Shown here piece by piece: positions 49,940 to 59,457 of a stretch of 64,000 nucleotides of DNA. The translations under genes and the position numbers were made by a program. This stretch comes from Desulfovibrio sp. GTDB taxonomy: Bacteria; Desulfobacterota; Desulfovibrionia; Desulfovibrionales; Desulfovibrionaceae. Numbering within the stretch: position 1 is the first letter of the stretch; each line of letters starts with the position of its first letter. The stretch covers positions 1 through 64,000 of the forward strand of contig JAIKXS010000085.1 in assembly GCA_024683955.1 (NCBI GenBank). The letters run 5' to 3'. The notes beneath the pieces are model-generated. The model had not been told where the DNA came from, did not search any database, and saw only the letters and a program-made list of their open reading frames with translations.

Positions 49940-51253
49940 TTACGACCTGCCACCTCTTCGCGCGTCCGACATTAACTTCTGGTACTGTCCGCTTATGACA
50001 TAGCTTTCAACACGATTCATGAAATCCATGGCAACGCCCACGAGAATCAGCAGACTTGTTCCGCCGAAATAAAAAGGCACGTTAAATTTGCTGATGAGCA
50101 GCATGGGCATAAGACAGACGATAGATATATAAATACTGCCTGAGAAGGTCAGTCTTGATAATACACCATCTATGTATTCCTGGGTTTTCTCACCAGGACG
50201 AATACCGGGAACAAAACCGCCGGACTTTTTAAGATTTTCAGCAATATCCTTCGGATCAAATATGATGGCCGTGTAGAAGTAGCAAAAGAAGACCATCAGA
50301 GCCACGTAACAGATATTGTAGAGAAGGCTGTGCGGTGAAAAGAAATCGGCTGCCTTCTTTATATATTCATTGGTAGCAAACTGCCCTATCGTTGCGGGGA
50401 AAAGCAACAGCGACGAGGCAAATATCGGAGGAATAACTCCGGCGGTGTTGAGTCTAAGCGGAAGATGGGAGTTTTGGGCTCCAAAGACCTTCCGACCCAC
50501 CTGACGTTTTGCGTAGCTAATGGGAATACGACGCTGCGCCCTTTCGACGAAAACAATACAGACAGTGACGACCGCCATGAAGACTAAAATCAGGACCGCC
50601 ATGAAAATACTCATGTCCCCGGCTTCGATAAGCGAGACAGACTGAATGATGGCGCGTGGAATTCCAACAACGATACCACAGAAAATAATCAGGGAAATAC
50701 CGTTGCCGATTCCCCGTTCTGTGATCTGCTCACCGAGCCACATTACGAGAATGGAACCGGCCGTAAAGGTGATCATAGTCACAAAGCGGAACTGCCATCC
50801 GGGATCGAGCACAACGCTCGCCCCTCCCGGACTTGTCATGTTTTCAAGGCCAACAGCAATGCCGAAGCCCTGTATCAGCGTAATGAACACGGTCAGATAT
50901 CGTGTCCACTGGGTAATCTTTCTCCGCCCTGCCTGTCCCTCTTCCTTGGCCATTCGTTTGACCGTAGGACTCACTACCTGCATGAGCTGCATAATAATGG
51001 ATGCGGAGATGTAGGGCATGACGCCGAGTGCAAAAACCGAGACATTGCTAAGTCCTCCTCCTGAAAACATGTCGAAAAGACCAAAAAGGGTTCCCGACAT
51101 GCTTTCAAAGAACGAGGCAATGGCCGCGGCATCGACTCCAGGGATTGGCACATGAACGCCGATACGGTAACAACAAAGAAGAAAAAGAGTCCAGGCAAGT
51201 CGTTTGCCGAGATCCGTCGGATTCCCACCGAGGGAAGGTGATGCTGATGCCAT
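49940..51253 (-). CDS. secY: preprotein translocase subunit SecY
   Basis: SecY, 437 residues, the channel of the Sec export machine with ten membrane segments. Typical motifs are DLGKRLAWTLFLLCCYRIGVHVPIPGVD at the start (first segment), SIIMQLM, RGIGNGISLIIF and FVPGIRPG late in the protein. AAAGAGAT precedes the ATG. It lies between rplO and map in the spc operon; partner SecE is encoded at 28795. Confidence 0.97.
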   Translation of the reverse strand: MASASPSLGGNPTDLGKRLAWTLFLLCCYRIGVHVPIPGVDAAAIASFFESMSGTLFGLFDMFSGGGLSNVSVFALGVMPYISASIIMQLMQVVSPTVKRMAKEEGQAGRRKITQWTRYLTVFITLIQGFGIAVGLENMTSPGGASVVLDPGWQFRFVTMITFTAGSILVMWLGEQITERGIGNGISLIIFCGIVVGIPRAIIQSVSLIEAGDMSIFMAVLILVFMAVVTVCIVFVERAQRRIPISYAKRQVGRKVFGAQNSHLPLRLNTAGVIPPIFASSLLLFPATIGQFATNEYIKKAADFFSPHSLLYNICYVALMVFFCYFYTAIIFDPKDIAENLKKSGGFVPGIRPGEKTQEYIDGVLSRLTFSGSIYISIVCLMPMLLISKFNVPFYFGGTSLLILVGVAMDFMNRVESYVISGQYQKLMSDARRGGRS

Positions 51254-51282
51254 GTATATCTCTTTTGGCGAACCCTACAAGA

Positions 51283-51744
51283 TCAGTCCTGGGATTCGGC
51301 CTCGAGCTCCTTCACGGAACCGCCAGCCTTGCAGATCTTGTCCTTCGCCTGTTTGCTGAACTTACTCGCTTCAACCGTCACAGCACGCGTGACGTCTCCG
51401 TTAGCCAAGATTTTCACCGGTTGCCCATAGGAGGCAAGACCACGCTCATAAATGGCTTCTAGAGAGATATCATTCACGCCTTCAAAAGCCTGCAACAGGG
51501 CTCCCACGTTGATTACAGCGTAGGTGGTCTTAAACAGAAAATTTTTGAAACCGTGCTTGGGCAGACGACGAGCTAAAGGCATCTGGCCGCCTTCAAAACC
51601 GGGACGTACACCACCGCCGGCTCTCGCATTCTGTCCTTTATGACCTTTTCCAGCTGTTCCACCCAAGCCGGAGCCGCCACCGCGACCAACGCGTTTCCGG
51701 CCTTTGCGCTCAGAAGGAAAGGGATAGAGATCCTGCAATTGCAT
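51283..51744 (-). CDS. rplO: 50S ribosomal protein L15
   Basis: L15, 153 residues. The opening MQLQDLYPFPSERKGRKRVGRGGGSG and the KGHKGQNARAGGGVRPGFEGGQMPL block are canonical. AAGGAG precedes the ATG. A short near-palindrome TAAGCG-TACA-CGCTTA at 51763-51778 overlaps the rpmD stop codon just upstream. Confidence 0.97.
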   Translation of the reverse strand: MQLQDLYPFPSERKGRKRVGRGGGSGLGGTAGKGHKGQNARAGGGVRPGFEGGQMPLARRLPKHGFKNFLFKTTYAVINVGALLQAFEGVNDISLEAIYERGLASYGQPVKILANGDVTRAVTVEASKFSKQAKDKICKAGGSVKELEAESQD

Positions 51745-51775
51745 TTGCTCAACTCCTTATGGTAAGCGTACACGC

Positions 51776-51952
51776 TTACTCGACAATGGCGACTATGTTG
51801 GCCAGCTTGGCAATAATGCCACGGATGGCCGGTGTATCATTAAAGCTTTTTACGGTCTCACGGCGTTTCAGACCCAAAGAGTCGAGTAAGCGCCGCTGAA
51901 TGGGCGTCTTGCCGATGCGAGAGCGGACGAGCTTGACCTTAATCGTAGCCAT
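51776..51952 (-). CDS. rpmD: 50S ribosomal protein L30
   Basis: L30, 58 residues, opening MATIKVKLVRSRIGKT and containing LGLKRRETVKSFNDTPAIRG. It starts three bases after the rpsE stop and precedes rplO, the standard spc order. Short but complete. Confidence 0.95.
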   Translation of the reverse strand: MATIKVKLVRSRIGKTPIQRRLLDSLGLKRRETVKSFNDTPAIRGIIAKLANIVAIVE

Positions 51953-51954
51953 AG

Positions 51955-52476
51955 TTACTTCCTCGGCGCCACTAGAGTTTTGCCACGCAACTCAGACACC
52001 GTCTCGGCGCTGCGCAACGAGACAAGGCCGGCAATTGTGGCACGCAAAACATTGTGGGGATTATTGGTTCCAATGGCTTTCGCGAGCACGTCACGCACCC
52101 CGACAGCCTCCATAACGGCACGGACGGCACCGCCGGCGATGATGCCAGTTCCCTCGCTTGCGGGTTTCAGCATCACACGCCCAGCGCCAAAACGACCAAG
52201 GACCTCATAGGGCAATGTGCCATCGAGAAGCGGAATCTGAACACGATTCTTGCGGGCACGCTCAGTCGCCTTGCGAAGGGCTTCAGGGACTTCCTGAGCC
52301 TTTCCCAGGCCAAAGCCAACACTGCCTTTGCCATCACCTACAACCACAAGAGCGCTGAAGCTGAAACGTCGGCCGCCTTTTACGACTTTGGCCACGCGGT
52401 TCAACGACACGATCTTTTCAATTTCTCCCAGTTCGTTGGACTGGGCTTCGGGATTATTCGCATTCTCCTGACGCAT
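51955..52476 (-). CDS. rpsE: 30S ribosomal protein S5
   Basis: S5, 173 residues, important for decoding accuracy. The double-stranded RNA-binding part shows [22 protein letters not shown] and [15 protein letters not shown], and the second domain [22 protein letters not shown]. The start at 52476 gives [13 protein letters not shown] and overlaps rplR by none; an 11-codon longer frame reads into the end of rplR. Confidence 0.96.
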   Translation of the reverse strand: MRQENANNPEAQSNELGEIEKIVSLNRVAKVVKGGRRFSFSALVVVGDGKGSVGFGLGKAQEVPEALRKATERARKNRVQIPLLDGTLPYEVLGRFGAGRVMLKPASEGTGIIAGGAVRAVMEAVGVRDVLAKAIGTNNPHNVLRATIAGLVSLRSAETVSELRGKTLVAPRK

Positions 52477-52477
52477 A

Positions 52478-52837
52478 TCAGAACTCCAGACCCGCCTCGC
52501 GGGCACCATCTGCTACAGCCTTGATGCGCCCGTGATAGAGATACCCGTTGCGATCAAAGACCACTTTAGTGATGTTTTTTTCCTTTGCCATACGGGCAAT
52601 CTCTTTGCCCACGCGAGCAGCGCCTTCTTTGTTGCAGCGAAGGCCTGCTTCCGTCTTGGCGAGGGCAAGGGTCGAAGCCTGCGCCAGACTCTTTCCCGCT
52701 GTATCATCTATGATTTGCGCATAAATGTGCAGGTTGGAACGGAAGACTACAAGACGTGGGCGAGCGCTCGTACCAGAAATTTTCTTGCGAATTCTGATTT
52801 TACGGTGCTTACGATTATCGTTTCTGCTCTGTAACAT
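52478..52837 (-). CDS. rplR: 50S ribosomal protein L18
   Basis: L18, 119 residues, binds 5S r[24 protein letters not shown] and [26 protein letters not shown] are characteristic. It starts eight bases after rplF. Confidence 0.97.
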   Translation of the reverse strand: MLQSRNDNRKHRKIRIRKKISGTSARPRLVVFRSNLHIYAQIIDDTAGKSLAQASTLALAKTEAGLRCNKEGAARVGKEIARMAKEKNITKVVFDRNGYLYHGRIKAVADGAREAGLEF

Positions 52838-52845
52838 GACGTCAC

Positions 52846-53385
52846 CTACTTCTTGCCGCCAGACTTACCAACCTTACGGCGGATCGTCTCATTTACATAT
52901 TTAATGCCTTTGCCCTTATAAGGCTCAGGCTTACGAATACGACGAATACGTGCGGCCATTTCACCGACCTGGTTCTTGTCTGCGCCGGAAAGCGTCAGGA
53001 TCTGCCCTTCCACCTTGGCTTTAATGCCGTCGGGCAAATCAACAAGGACCGGGTGGGAAAAGCCCACGAAAAGTTCAATCATATTGCCCTTGACAGCAAC
53101 ACGATAGCCGACGCCGATCACCTCAAGAGCCTTTGAAAAGCCTTCGGTAACGCCCTTAACCGCGTTACTGAGGAGTGTTCTGCGCAGCCCATGCTGGGAA
53201 CGACTCTGACGGTTGTCTTCTTTACGCGTCAAAGTAAGCGTCCCGTCCTTCAGTTCATAATCGAGAAGGGGACAAACAGGAGTATGCAGTTCACCATTGG
53301 GGCCTTTCACCTTGATGTCATCGGTCCCGATCGTAATTTCCACTCCTTTGGGAACGGAAATAGGAAGTCTACCAATTCTTGACAT
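52846..53385 (-). CDS. rplF: 50S ribosomal protein L6
   Basis: L6, 179 residues, near the factor-binding site. It opens [17 protein letters not shown] and ends with the [15 protein letters not shown] block and a Lys/Gly-rich tail. GGTAGGGGTGG precedes the ATG, nine bases after rpsH. Confidence 0.97.
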   Translation of the reverse strand: MSRIGRLPISVPKGVEITIGTDDIKVKGPNGELHTPVCPLLDYELKDGTLTLTRKEDNRQSRSQHGLRRTLLSNAVKGVTEGFSKALEVIGVGYRVAVKGNMIELFVGFSHPVLVDLPDGIKAKVEGQILTLSGADKNQVGEMAARIRRIRKPEPYKGKGIKYVNETIRRKVGKSGGKK

Positions 53386-53394
53386 GGCCCACCC

Positions 53395-53772
53395 CTACCA
53401 GATTTCACACAAAAGTTCGCCGCCAACGTTCTTCTCGCTGGCAGACATGCCATCCATCACACCGCGTGACGTGGACAAAATGCAGATACCAAGGCCATTC
53501 TGAACTCTGGGAATCTTGCGGGCATTGACGTAGACGCGGCGACCGGGTGTGCTGATGCGATTCAGACCGCTGATGACGGGACGGCCATGATCATACTTCA
53601 ATGTGATGTTGATCATGTTCTCTTCAACAGAATAGTCTTCCACATAGCCCTCATCTTTGAGGATCCTGGCCAGGGACTCTTTCATACGGCTCAGTGGCAC
53701 CTTCACATCTTTGTGAAGTGCCCTGTGCGCATTGCGAATCCTCGTGAGCATATCCGCAATGGGATCAGTCAT
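53395..53772 (-). CDS. rpsH: 30S ribosomal protein S8
   Basis: S8, 125 residues, binds 16S rRNA and in E. coli represses the spc operon. It opens TDPIADMLTRIRNAHRALH and ends GVMDGMSASEKNVGGELLCEIW. GAGAGGAG lies nine bases before the ATG. The 83-base gap after rpsN is longer than usual and contains a hairpin, but it has a normal ribosome binding site and is not of the hairpin-bridged type. Confidence 0.97.
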   Translation of the reverse strand: MTDPIADMLTRIRNAHRALHKDVKVPLSRMKESLARILKDEGYVEDYSVEENMINITLKYDHGRPVISGLNRISTPGRRVYVNARKIPRVQNGLGICILSTSRGVMDGMSASEKNVGGELLCEIW

Positions 53773-53855
53773 TATTCATGCTCCTCTCTTTTGGGTCGTG
53801 GGGTTAGCTGCCCAATGCAACCACTTCCCACACGCTGCGCTAGGCACAGCAAGCA

Positions 53856-54041
53856 CTACCAACTTGATTTCCGCACTCCCGGCAGTTCACCGCGCAGGGC
53901 CATATTCCGAAAACAGATACGGCAGAGACCAAACTGTCTCATAAAGGCATGCGGGCGCCCGCACAGGGGGCAACGGTTATACTTTCTTGTACTAAATTTT
54001 GCCTTACGTTGGGCCTTTACTTCAAGGGCTGTACGCGACAT
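53856..54041 (-). CDS. rpsN: 30S ribosomal protein S14, zinc type
   Basis: S14 of the short zinc-binding kind, 61 residues, with C24, C27, C40 and C43 in RCPLCGRP and GLCRICFRN. The ending [14 protein letters not shown] is typical. It begins nine bases after rplE. Confidence 0.97.
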   Translation of the reverse strand: MSRTALEVKAQRKAKFSTRKYNRCPLCGRPHAFMRQFGLCRICFRNMALRGELPGVRKSSW

Positions 54042-54050
54042 GGAGAACTC

Positions 54051-54590
54051 CTATTTCCGGAAGGGCATTCCAAGTTGATCAAGAAGAAACTTTCCTTCTT
54101 TGTCCGTGGAAGCAGTGGTGACGATTGTGATATTCATACCTTTGGGATTTTCAACACGATCAATCTCGAGTTCGGGAAAGATGGTGTGCTCTTTTATGCC
54201 CAGGGTAAAATTACCACGGCCATCAAAGCCACGGTCAGGAATACCGCGGAAGTCGCGGACACGAGGCAAGGCGAAATTCATTAATTTATCTAAAAAGTCC
54301 CACATGCGGTCCCGGCGAAGAGTAACCCGGCATCCAATGGGCTGGCCCTCACGGACCTTAAATGCGGCAATGGACTTGTGGGCACGGGTCACAACAGCCT
54401 TCTGTCCAGCGATGGCCGAAAGCTCCGCAACCGCTTCTTCAACAGCCTTGTTGTTATCCTTCAAGGCACCGAGCCCGATATTAAGAGAGATCTTTTCAAT
54501 TCCGGGAAGCTGCATCTTTGAGGTGTAATTAAACTCTTTCTGCAGCACCGGAGCTACTTTCTCTCTATAAATCTTTTCGAGGCGAGTCAT
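54051..54590 (-). CDS. rplE: 50S ribosomal protein L5
   Basis: L5, 179 residues, binds 5S rRNA and contacts P-site t[44 protein letters not shown] and [19 protein letters not shown] are canonical. The ATG at 54590 is favoured over a GTG three codons upstream because it restores the usual length; AGGTGGA precedes it. Confidence 0.96.
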   Translation of the reverse strand: MTRLEKIYREKVAPVLQKEFNYTSKMQLPGIEKISLNIGLGALKDNNKAVEEAVAELSAIAGQKAVVTRAHKSIAAFKVREGQPIGCRVTLRRDRMWDFLDKLMNFALPRVRDFRGIPDRGFDGRGNFTLGIKEHTIFPELEIDRVENPKGMNITIVTTASTDKEGKFLLDQLGMPFRK

Positions 54591-54599
54591 GCTTTCCAC

Positions 54600-54932
54600 C
54601 TATTCCATTACTTCGTTGCATTTTTTGCAAAAGCGGACTTTTTTCTTCTGTCCGTCCGTCTCTACATATTTATACCCTACACGGGTCGCCTTACCGCAGG
54701 CTGAACACAATACCATAACATTGGACACAGCGATTGGCATTTCTTTTTCAATAATGCCGCCAGGCTGCTGCGCGTAGGGATTCGGGCGAGTGCTTCTCTT
54801 GGCGATGTTCACCTTCTCGACAATGACGCGGTCCTTTTTCTTCAGGATGCGCGTGACCTTGCCTATTTTGCCCGTATCTTTGCCTGCTATAACAACGACT
54901 TTGTCGTTCACACGGATACGATACGTCTTCAT
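54600..54932 (-). CDS. rplX: 50S ribosomal protein L24
   Basis: L24, 110 residues, an assembly initiator. The KOW core is [20 protein letters not shown] and the block [10 protein letters not shown] follows. The C-terminal half has two Cys pairs (CSACG and CKKC), a zinc form. The start has no local ribosome binding site; it follows the hairpin element at 54933-54985. It lies 141 bases after rplN, where other genomes have about ten to fifteen. Confidence 0.95.
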   Translation of the reverse strand: MKTYRIRVNDKVVVIAGKDTGKIGKVTRILKKKDRVIVEKVNIAKRSTRPNPYAQQPGGIIEKEMPIAVSNVMVLCSACGKATRVGYKYVETDGQKKKVRFCKKCNEVME

Positions 54933-54985
54933 CAGATTCCCAGCGTCTCCCCAGTTCGTTAAAACGGGGTAGATACGCTGCCTCC
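54933..54985 (-). promoter_or_regulatory. hairpin-bridged ribosome binding site of rplX
   Basis: Minus strand: GGAGG (54985-54981), CAGCGT (54980-54975), inner stem CCCC/GGGG with a CGTT/AACG top, and ACGCTG (54946-54941), a perfect partner of CAGCGT, then eight bases to the ATG. In line the GGAGG is 48 bases from the ATG; folded it is 8. Confidence 0.65.
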
Positions 54986-55073
54986 ATTCTTATCTTGTTT
55001 ACGTGCAAGCGTCGTTCGAAAAGCTCCGAACTCTACTCTCATCACTCCGCCAGGCGGCGTGACGTCACCTCTC

Positions 55074-55442
55074 CTACAGAACTTCGGGTGCAAGAGAGAT
55101 GATTTTCATAAAGTTCTGTGCTCTCAACTCACGGGCAACGGGTCCAAAGATACGTGTCCCGACTGGCTCTCCCTGTCCTGTAAGCAGAACAGCGGCATTG
55201 CCGTCGAACTTAATGTAGCTTCCGTCCACACGGCGCACCTCTTTCGCCGTCCGCACAATGACTGCCTTCATGACATCGCCTTTTTTCACCTTGCTGTGCG
55301 GCATCGCGTCCTTTACGGACACTACGATAATATCGCCAACAGATGCATAACGGCGGTGTGAGCCACCAAGAACCTTGATGCAGGCCACGAGCTTGGCTCC
55401 GGAATTATCTGCGACTTGCAGAGTCGATTCTACCTGGATCAT
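55074..55442 (-). CDS. rplN: 50S ribosomal protein L14
   Basis: L14, 122 residues, at the subunit interface. It opens [27 protein letters not shown] and ends [12 protein letters not shown], both canonical. It starts nine bases after rpsQ. The following gap of 141 bases before rplX is unusual. Confidence 0.97.
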   Translation of the reverse strand: MIQVESTLQVADNSGAKLVACIKVLGGSHRRYASVGDIIVVSVKDAMPHSKVKKGDVMKAVIVRTAKEVRRVDGSYIKFDGNAAVLLTGQGEPVGTRIFGPVARELRAQNFMKIISLAPEVL

Positions 55443-55451
55443 GGAAATACC

Positions 55452-55715
55452 CTATATAGCTTTTTCGAGAATGGAGACCAGATGCCAGCGTTTGTTGCGT
55501 GACATGGGACGGTACTCCATGATTTTCACCTTATCGCCAATGCCGCACTCATTTTTGGGATCATGAGCCGTAAACTTGCTGCGGCGCCGAATATATTTTT
55601 TGAGCAGAGGATGCTTCACCAATGTTTCAACCCGAACGACAATTGTTTTATCGTTCTTGTCACTGATCACAAAGCCGGTGAGCACCCTGCCCTTTCTGTT
55701 TTCCAACCCTTCCAT
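55452..55715 (-). CDS. rpsQ: 30S ribosomal protein S17
   Basis: S17, 87 residues, an early 16S rRNA binder. LTGFVISDKNDKTIVVRVE and HPLLKKYIRRRSKFTAHDP are typical, as is the late GDKVKIMEYRPMSRNKRWHL. It starts two bases after the rpmC stop. Confidence 0.96.
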   Translation of the reverse strand: MEGLENRKGRVLTGFVISDKNDKTIVVRVETLVKHPLLKKYIRRRSKFTAHDPKNECGIGDKVKIMEYRPMSRNKRWHLVSILEKAI

Positions 55716-55717
55716 GC

Positions 55718-55939
55718 TTAGGCCCTCTGCGCTTTTTCTGTCAAAATTGTTTCCATACGGGCAACGGATCGACGCGTAGCTTTCAACTCACTCACCTTTT
55801 CAAGCTGGGCTGTCGCATGCTGCATCCGCAAAGTAAAGAGGTTTTTACGTTCCTCTTGAAGCTTGGTGCGTAATTCCTCTTCAGAGAGAGCACGAAGCGT
55901 TTCGGCAGAAGGGGTTTTGGATTTCTTTGCAGCAGCCAT
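55718..55939 (-). CDS. rpmC: 50S ribosomal protein L29
   Basis: L29, 73 residues, near the peptide exit tunnel where trigger factor and SRP dock. After a Lys-rich N-terminal extension of about 14 residues come LRALSEEELRTKLQEERKNL and the helix ending ARMETIL. Its first base overlaps the rplP stop codon. Confidence 0.94.
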   Translation of the reverse strand: MAAAKKSKTPSAETLRALSEEELRTKLQEERKNLFTLRMQHATAQLEKVSELKATRRSVARMETILTEKAQRA

Positions 55940-56352
55940 TACATTCCCTCCTTCTGCACAATAATGGTCTTAATGGGCAGTTTGTGTGCCGCGAGTCTGA
56001 GGGCTTCACGGGCCAATGCGAAATCAACGCCACGAATCTCATAAAGGATGCGGCCCGGCTTGACAGGTGCAGCCCAACCCACTGGAGCGCCTTTACCGGA
56101 GCCCTGTCGGGTTTCAAGAGGTTTTGCCGTGACCGGTCTGTCGGGGAAAACCCTGATCCATACCTTTCCACCACGACGGATGTGACGCATCATGGCAATA
56201 CGGGCTGCTTCAATCTGCTGACTGGAAAGCTGTCCGTGCTGGATTGCTTTCAATCCTATATCGCCAAAGGCGAGGTCAGCCCCGCGTGTGGCTAGTCCGC
56301 GTAAACGGCCTTTTTGCCATTTACGAAATTTAACTTTTTTTGGCGCAAGCAT
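55939..56352 (-). CDS. rplP: 50S ribosomal protein L16
   Basis: L16, 137 residues, near the peptidyl transferase centre. [16 protein letters not shown], the [13 protein letters not shown] block and [20 protein letters not shown] are canonical. It overlaps the rpsC stop by one base and the rpmC start by one base. Confidence 0.97.
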   Translation of the reverse strand: MLAPKKVKFRKWQKGRLRGLATRGADLAFGDIGLKAIQHGQLSSQQIEAARIAMMRHIRRGGKVWIRVFPDRPVTAKPLETRQGSGKGAPVGWAAPVKPGRILYEIRGVDFALAREALRLAAHKLPIKTIIVQKEGM

Positions 56353-56993
56353 TATTGTCCCACCCCTTTATCAAGGATTTCACCCTTATAAATCCAGACC
56401 TTGATACCGATGGCACCATAGGTTGTGCGCGCTTCGGCAAAACCATAGTCGATATCCGCACGCAATGTCTGTAACGGTACCCGTCCGTCGCGATACCATT
56501 CGGTACGAGCAATCTCGGCACCGGCCAAACGTCCGGCGCAGGTAACCTTAATACCTTCGCCTCCAGACTTTCTTGCCAATGAAACGGTCCGCTTCATGGC
56601 ACGTCTGAAAGCAACGCGACGCTCAAGCTGCTGAGCGATATTCTCCGCCACAAGTTGTGCGTCAACTTCGGGACGGCGGATTTCATTCACCTCAATGGAG
56701 AATTCGCGTCTGAACTTATTAAGAAGATCCTGACGCAGTTTTTCTATTTCAGCGCCTTTCCGGCCGATGACAATGCCGGGTCTGGCCGTAGACAGAATCA
56801 GACGCACTTTGCCGCCAGCACGCTCTATTTCGATACGGGAAAGGCCCGCTTGAAAAAGCCGCTTCTTCACGTACGTACGAATTTTACTGTCTTCCTGAAC
56901 AAAGGTCGGATACTCTTTTCCGCTGAACCAGCGCGACTGCCAGTTTTTGTTGTACCCGAGTCTGAAGCCAAACGGATGTACTTTCTGACCCAT
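56352..56993 (-). CDS. rpsC: 30S ribosomal protein S3
   Basis: S3, 213 residues, at the mRNA entry channel. [13 protein letters not shown] starts the protein; the KH domain shows [16 protein letters not shown] and the C-terminal domain [20 protein letters not shown]. Length is at the short end of the family. It starts three bases after rplV. Confidence 0.97.
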   Translation of the reverse strand: MGQKVHPFGFRLGYNKNWQSRWFSGKEYPTFVQEDSKIRTYVKKRLFQAGLSRIEIERAGGKVRLILSTARPGIVIGRKGAEIEKLRQDLLNKFRREFSIEVNEIRRPEVDAQLVAENIAQQLERRVAFRRAMKRTVSLARKSGGEGIKVTCAGRLAGAEIARTEWYRDGRVPLQTLRADIDYGFAEARTTYGAIGIKVWIYKGEILDKGVGQ

Positions 56994-56996
56994 ATC

Positions 56997-57350
56997 CTAA
57001 TCCTGCCCTTCTGCGAGTATTACGGTGATGTGGCTTGTACGCTTGTGGATCTTAGTGGCTCTGCCCTGCGCTCGAGGCATGAAACGCTTCCAACTCGGTC
57101 CTTCATTGACCACCACTTCCTTCACATACATCGAGTCTTCATCAAGAGACTCGTTCTGTGCGGCATTGGCGTACGCACTCTTGACCACTCCCATTAACAC
57201 CGCCGCGGTCTTGTTAGGCGTAAAACGGAGAACGTTGATGGCGTTCTCCACATCCAGCCCTACCACATTCCTTGCCACGAGGCGGGTTTTGCGAGGCGAG
57301 ACGCGCTGATACTTCGCGACCGCTTTTGCTACTGCTGCTTGTTCCTGCAT
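56997..57350 (-). CDS. rplV: 50S ribosomal protein L22
   Basis: L22, 117 residues, lining the exit tunnel. QRVSPRKTRLVARNVVG, FTPNKTAAVLMGVVKSAYAN and the tunnel loop RFMPRAQGRATKIHKRTSHI are intact, with no macrolide-resistance-type deletion seen in the loop. Confidence 0.96.
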   Translation of the reverse strand: MQEQAAVAKAVAKYQRVSPRKTRLVARNVVGLDVENAINVLRFTPNKTAAVLMGVVKSAYANAAQNESLDEDSMYVKEVVVNEGPSWKRFMPRAQGRATKIHKRTSHITVILAEGQD

Positions 57351-57359
57351 AGTACTACC

Positions 57360-57644
57360 CTACTTTTTGCCTGCTTTGGCTTTGGAATCGGCAGAATGAC
57401 CATGGAAGGTTCTTGTGGGGGAGAATTCTCCCAACTTGTGACCAACCATATTTTCCGTAACAAAGACAGGAATAAATTTCTTGCCGTTGTGCACCGCAAA
57501 GGTCAGGCCGACCATTTCAGGAAGAATGGTGGAGCGACGAGACCAAGTCTTCAGGACACGGCGGTCACCGCTGGCAACGGCATTGTCAACTTTCTTCATA
57601 AGGTGGCCGTCGACAAAGGGGCCTTTTTTCAATGATCTTGGCAT
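57360..57644 (-). CDS. rpsS: 30S ribosomal protein S19
   Basis: S19, 94 residues. It opens [15 protein letters not shown] and has [20 protein letters not shown] and [15 protein letters not shown], all canonical. It lies nine bases before rplV and 12 after rplB. Confidence 0.97.
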   Translation of the reverse strand: MPRSLKKGPFVDGHLMKKVDNAVASGDRRVLKTWSRRSTILPEMVGLTFAVHNGKKFIPVFVTENMVGHKLGEFSPTRTFHGHSADSKAKAGKK

Positions 57645-57656
57645 CTCATTCTCCTA

Positions 57657-58505
57657 CTACTTCTGACCGCTGCGTTTGATGATCATACGAGAAGAAGCCT
57701 TGTTGGGATCTCTCGTCTTGTATCCCTTGGCAGGCATACCCCAAGGTGAAACAGGATGGCGGCCACCGGAGCTTCTGCCTTCGCCACCGCCGAGCGGGTG
57801 GTCGATGGGGTTCATGGCAACACCACGAACTTGCGGACGCCGTCCGAGCCAGCGGTTTCGGCCGGCTTTACCAAGAGAGACGGTCTCGTGCTGGACGTTT
57901 CCAACCTGCCCCACTGTGGCCATGCAGGTCGCCTGCACTTTACGCACTTCACCCGAAGGCAAACGCAAAAGAGCCAATTTTCCTTCCTTGGCCACAAGCT
58001 GCGCATACGATCCGGCTGAGCGGCAAAGCTGACCTCCCTTTCCAGGGAAGAGCTCGATATTGTGGAGAACAGTACCGACGGGAATCTTTGCAAGCTGAAG
58101 CGCGTTCCCAGGCTTGATATCAGCCATCTGCCCGGTCTTCTGATCCACTCCGCTCATGACAACATCGCCCTGCTTCAGGCCAACAGGTGCCAAAATGTAG
58201 CGTTTCTCGCCATCAACGTAGTGCAGCAGGGCAATCCTTGCCGTACGGTTTGGATCATATTCGATATGGGCGACTTTCGCGCTGATCCCTTCTTTATCAC
58301 GTTTGAAATCAATGATGCGGTAGAGGCGTTTCACACCGCCGCCACGACGGCGGCTAGTTACACGTCCCACATTGTTTCTACCTGCCTTCTTGCAGAGGCC
58401 GACGGTCAGCGATTTTTCCGGTACTGCACGCGTCAGTTCCTCGAAATCAGAGACTGTCTGAAAGCGCCGTCCGGCAGATGTTGGTTTTAATTTACGGACA
58501 GCCAT
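57657..58505 (-). CDS. rplB: 50S ribosomal protein L2
   Basis: L2, 282 residues, essential for subunit joining and peptidyl transferase activity. [19 protein letters not shown] and the C-terminal [21 protein letters not shown], including the conserved His, are present. It starts three bases after the rplW stop. Slightly longer than E. coli L2. Confidence 0.97.
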   Translation of the reverse strand: MAVRKLKPTSAGRRFQTVSDFEELTRAVPEKSLTVGLCKKAGRNNVGRVTSRRRGGGVKRLYRIIDFKRDKEGISAKVAHIEYDPNRTARIALLHYVDGEKRYILAPVGLKQGDVVMSGVDQKTGQMADIKPGNALQLAKIPVGTVLHNIELFPGKGGQLCRSAGSYAQLVAKEGKLALLRLPSGEVRKVQATCMATVGQVGNVQHETVSLGKAGRNRWLGRRPQVRGVAMNPIDHPLGGGEGRSSGGRHPVSPWGMPAKGYKTRDPNKASSRMIIKRSGQK

Positions 58506-58508
58506 GAC

Positions 58509-58799
58509 TTACACTCCCTGGATGAGTTCAATTTTATCGCCGGGAGCAAGCTTTACATAAGCTTTCTTCCAGCCGGGCTTACGCCCCACGACGCGTCCTT
58601 GACGTACGCGGTCGGACGGTCTCTTCCGAACCACGTTCACGTTGACAACCTTAACCTCAAACAAGGCTTCGACGGCCTTTTTAATCTCGACTTTATTTGC
58701 ATCGGGGTGAACCATAAAGGTCACGCACTGATTACTGGTCTGATATGCCGTTGTCTTTTCCGAAAGATGCGGTTTGAGCAGGATAAGATTGAGATCCAT
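58509..58799 (-). CDS. rplW: 50S ribosomal protein L23
   Basis: L23, 96 residues, at the tunnel exit and a docking site for trigger factor and SRP. LLKPHLSEKTTAYQTSN and FMVHPDANKVEIKKAVEALF are characteristic. The start at 58799 gives the family N-terminus and overlaps none of rplD; the open frame upstream belongs to rplD in another frame. Confidence 0.95.
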   Translation of the reverse strand: MDLNLILLKPHLSEKTTAYQTSNQCVTFMVHPDANKVEIKKAVEALFEVKVVNVNVVRKRPSDRVRQGRVVGRKPGWKKAYVKLAPGDKIELIQGV

Positions 58800-58800
58800 C

Positions 58801-59436
58801 TTAGGCCTCCTTCTTCGCGGTAAAGCGTTTGGCGACAGGTTCGACGGATCCTTCGAGAAGAACCAGCTCTTTATAATTGAGCACGTCAAGGACGTTGAGC
58901 TGCGAAACCGTTATCACCTTCATCCCAGGCAGATTCCGCGCGGAACGCCCGAGGGCGATATCGTCTTCCGGCAAAACAAAGAGGGCTTTTTTAAGGCCCA
59001 GATTATTGACAACCTGAGCAAAATGTTTGGTCTTCGCTTCGGGCAGATTGATATTTTTAACAATCAGGAGGCTCTCGTCATCAAGACGGCTAGACAGTGC
59101 CATACGAAGCGCCAGAGAACGCACTTTACTATTGACTTTAAACCCGTACTCTCGGGGTTGCGGGCCAAAAATGATGGCGCCACCCTTCCACACGGGAGAG
59201 CGGTTTGATCCGGCGCGTGCACGCCCCGTTCCTTTCTGTTTCCAGGGTTTGTTGCCACCACCGGAAACATAGGCACGGGTCTTTGAAGCATGCGTGCCTG
59301 CGCGACGGGCGGCAAGTTGAGAACGCACAACGAGATGAAGAATCTCGGGGCGAACCTCAACCTCAAAGACTTCGGGAGCGAGAGTTATTTCACCCGTCTC
59401 CTGTTTATTCTGATCGTATACTTTTACAGTAGCCAT
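58801..59436 (-). CDS. rplD: 50S ribosomal protein L4
   Basis: L4, 211 residues, with the tunnel loop RAYVSGGGNKPWKQKGTGRARAG region intact. In E. coli L4 represses the S10 operon by binding the leader; the long leader here (60416-60991) could hold such a site, though I cannot match it. It lies 21 bases after rplC. Confidence 0.96.
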   Translation of the reverse strand: MATVKVYDQNKQETGEITLAPEVFEVEVRPEILHLVVRSQLAARRAGTHASKTRAYVSGGGNKPWKQKGTGRARAGSNRSPVWKGGAIIFGPQPREYGFKVNSKVRSLALRMALSSRLDDESLLIVKNINLPEAKTKHFAQVVNNLGLKKALFVLPEDDIALGRSARNLPGMKVITVSQLNVLDVLNYKELVLLEGSVEPVAKRFTAKKEA

Positions 59437-59457
59437 GTTTTCACCTATCGCCTTCGC

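Noticed and set aside
53773..53855. CAGCGT followed by a hairpin before rpsH, like the hairpin-bridged sites
   Set aside because: There is no GGAGG directly before it and no ACGCTG partner, and rpsH has an ordinary GAGGAG at normal distance.
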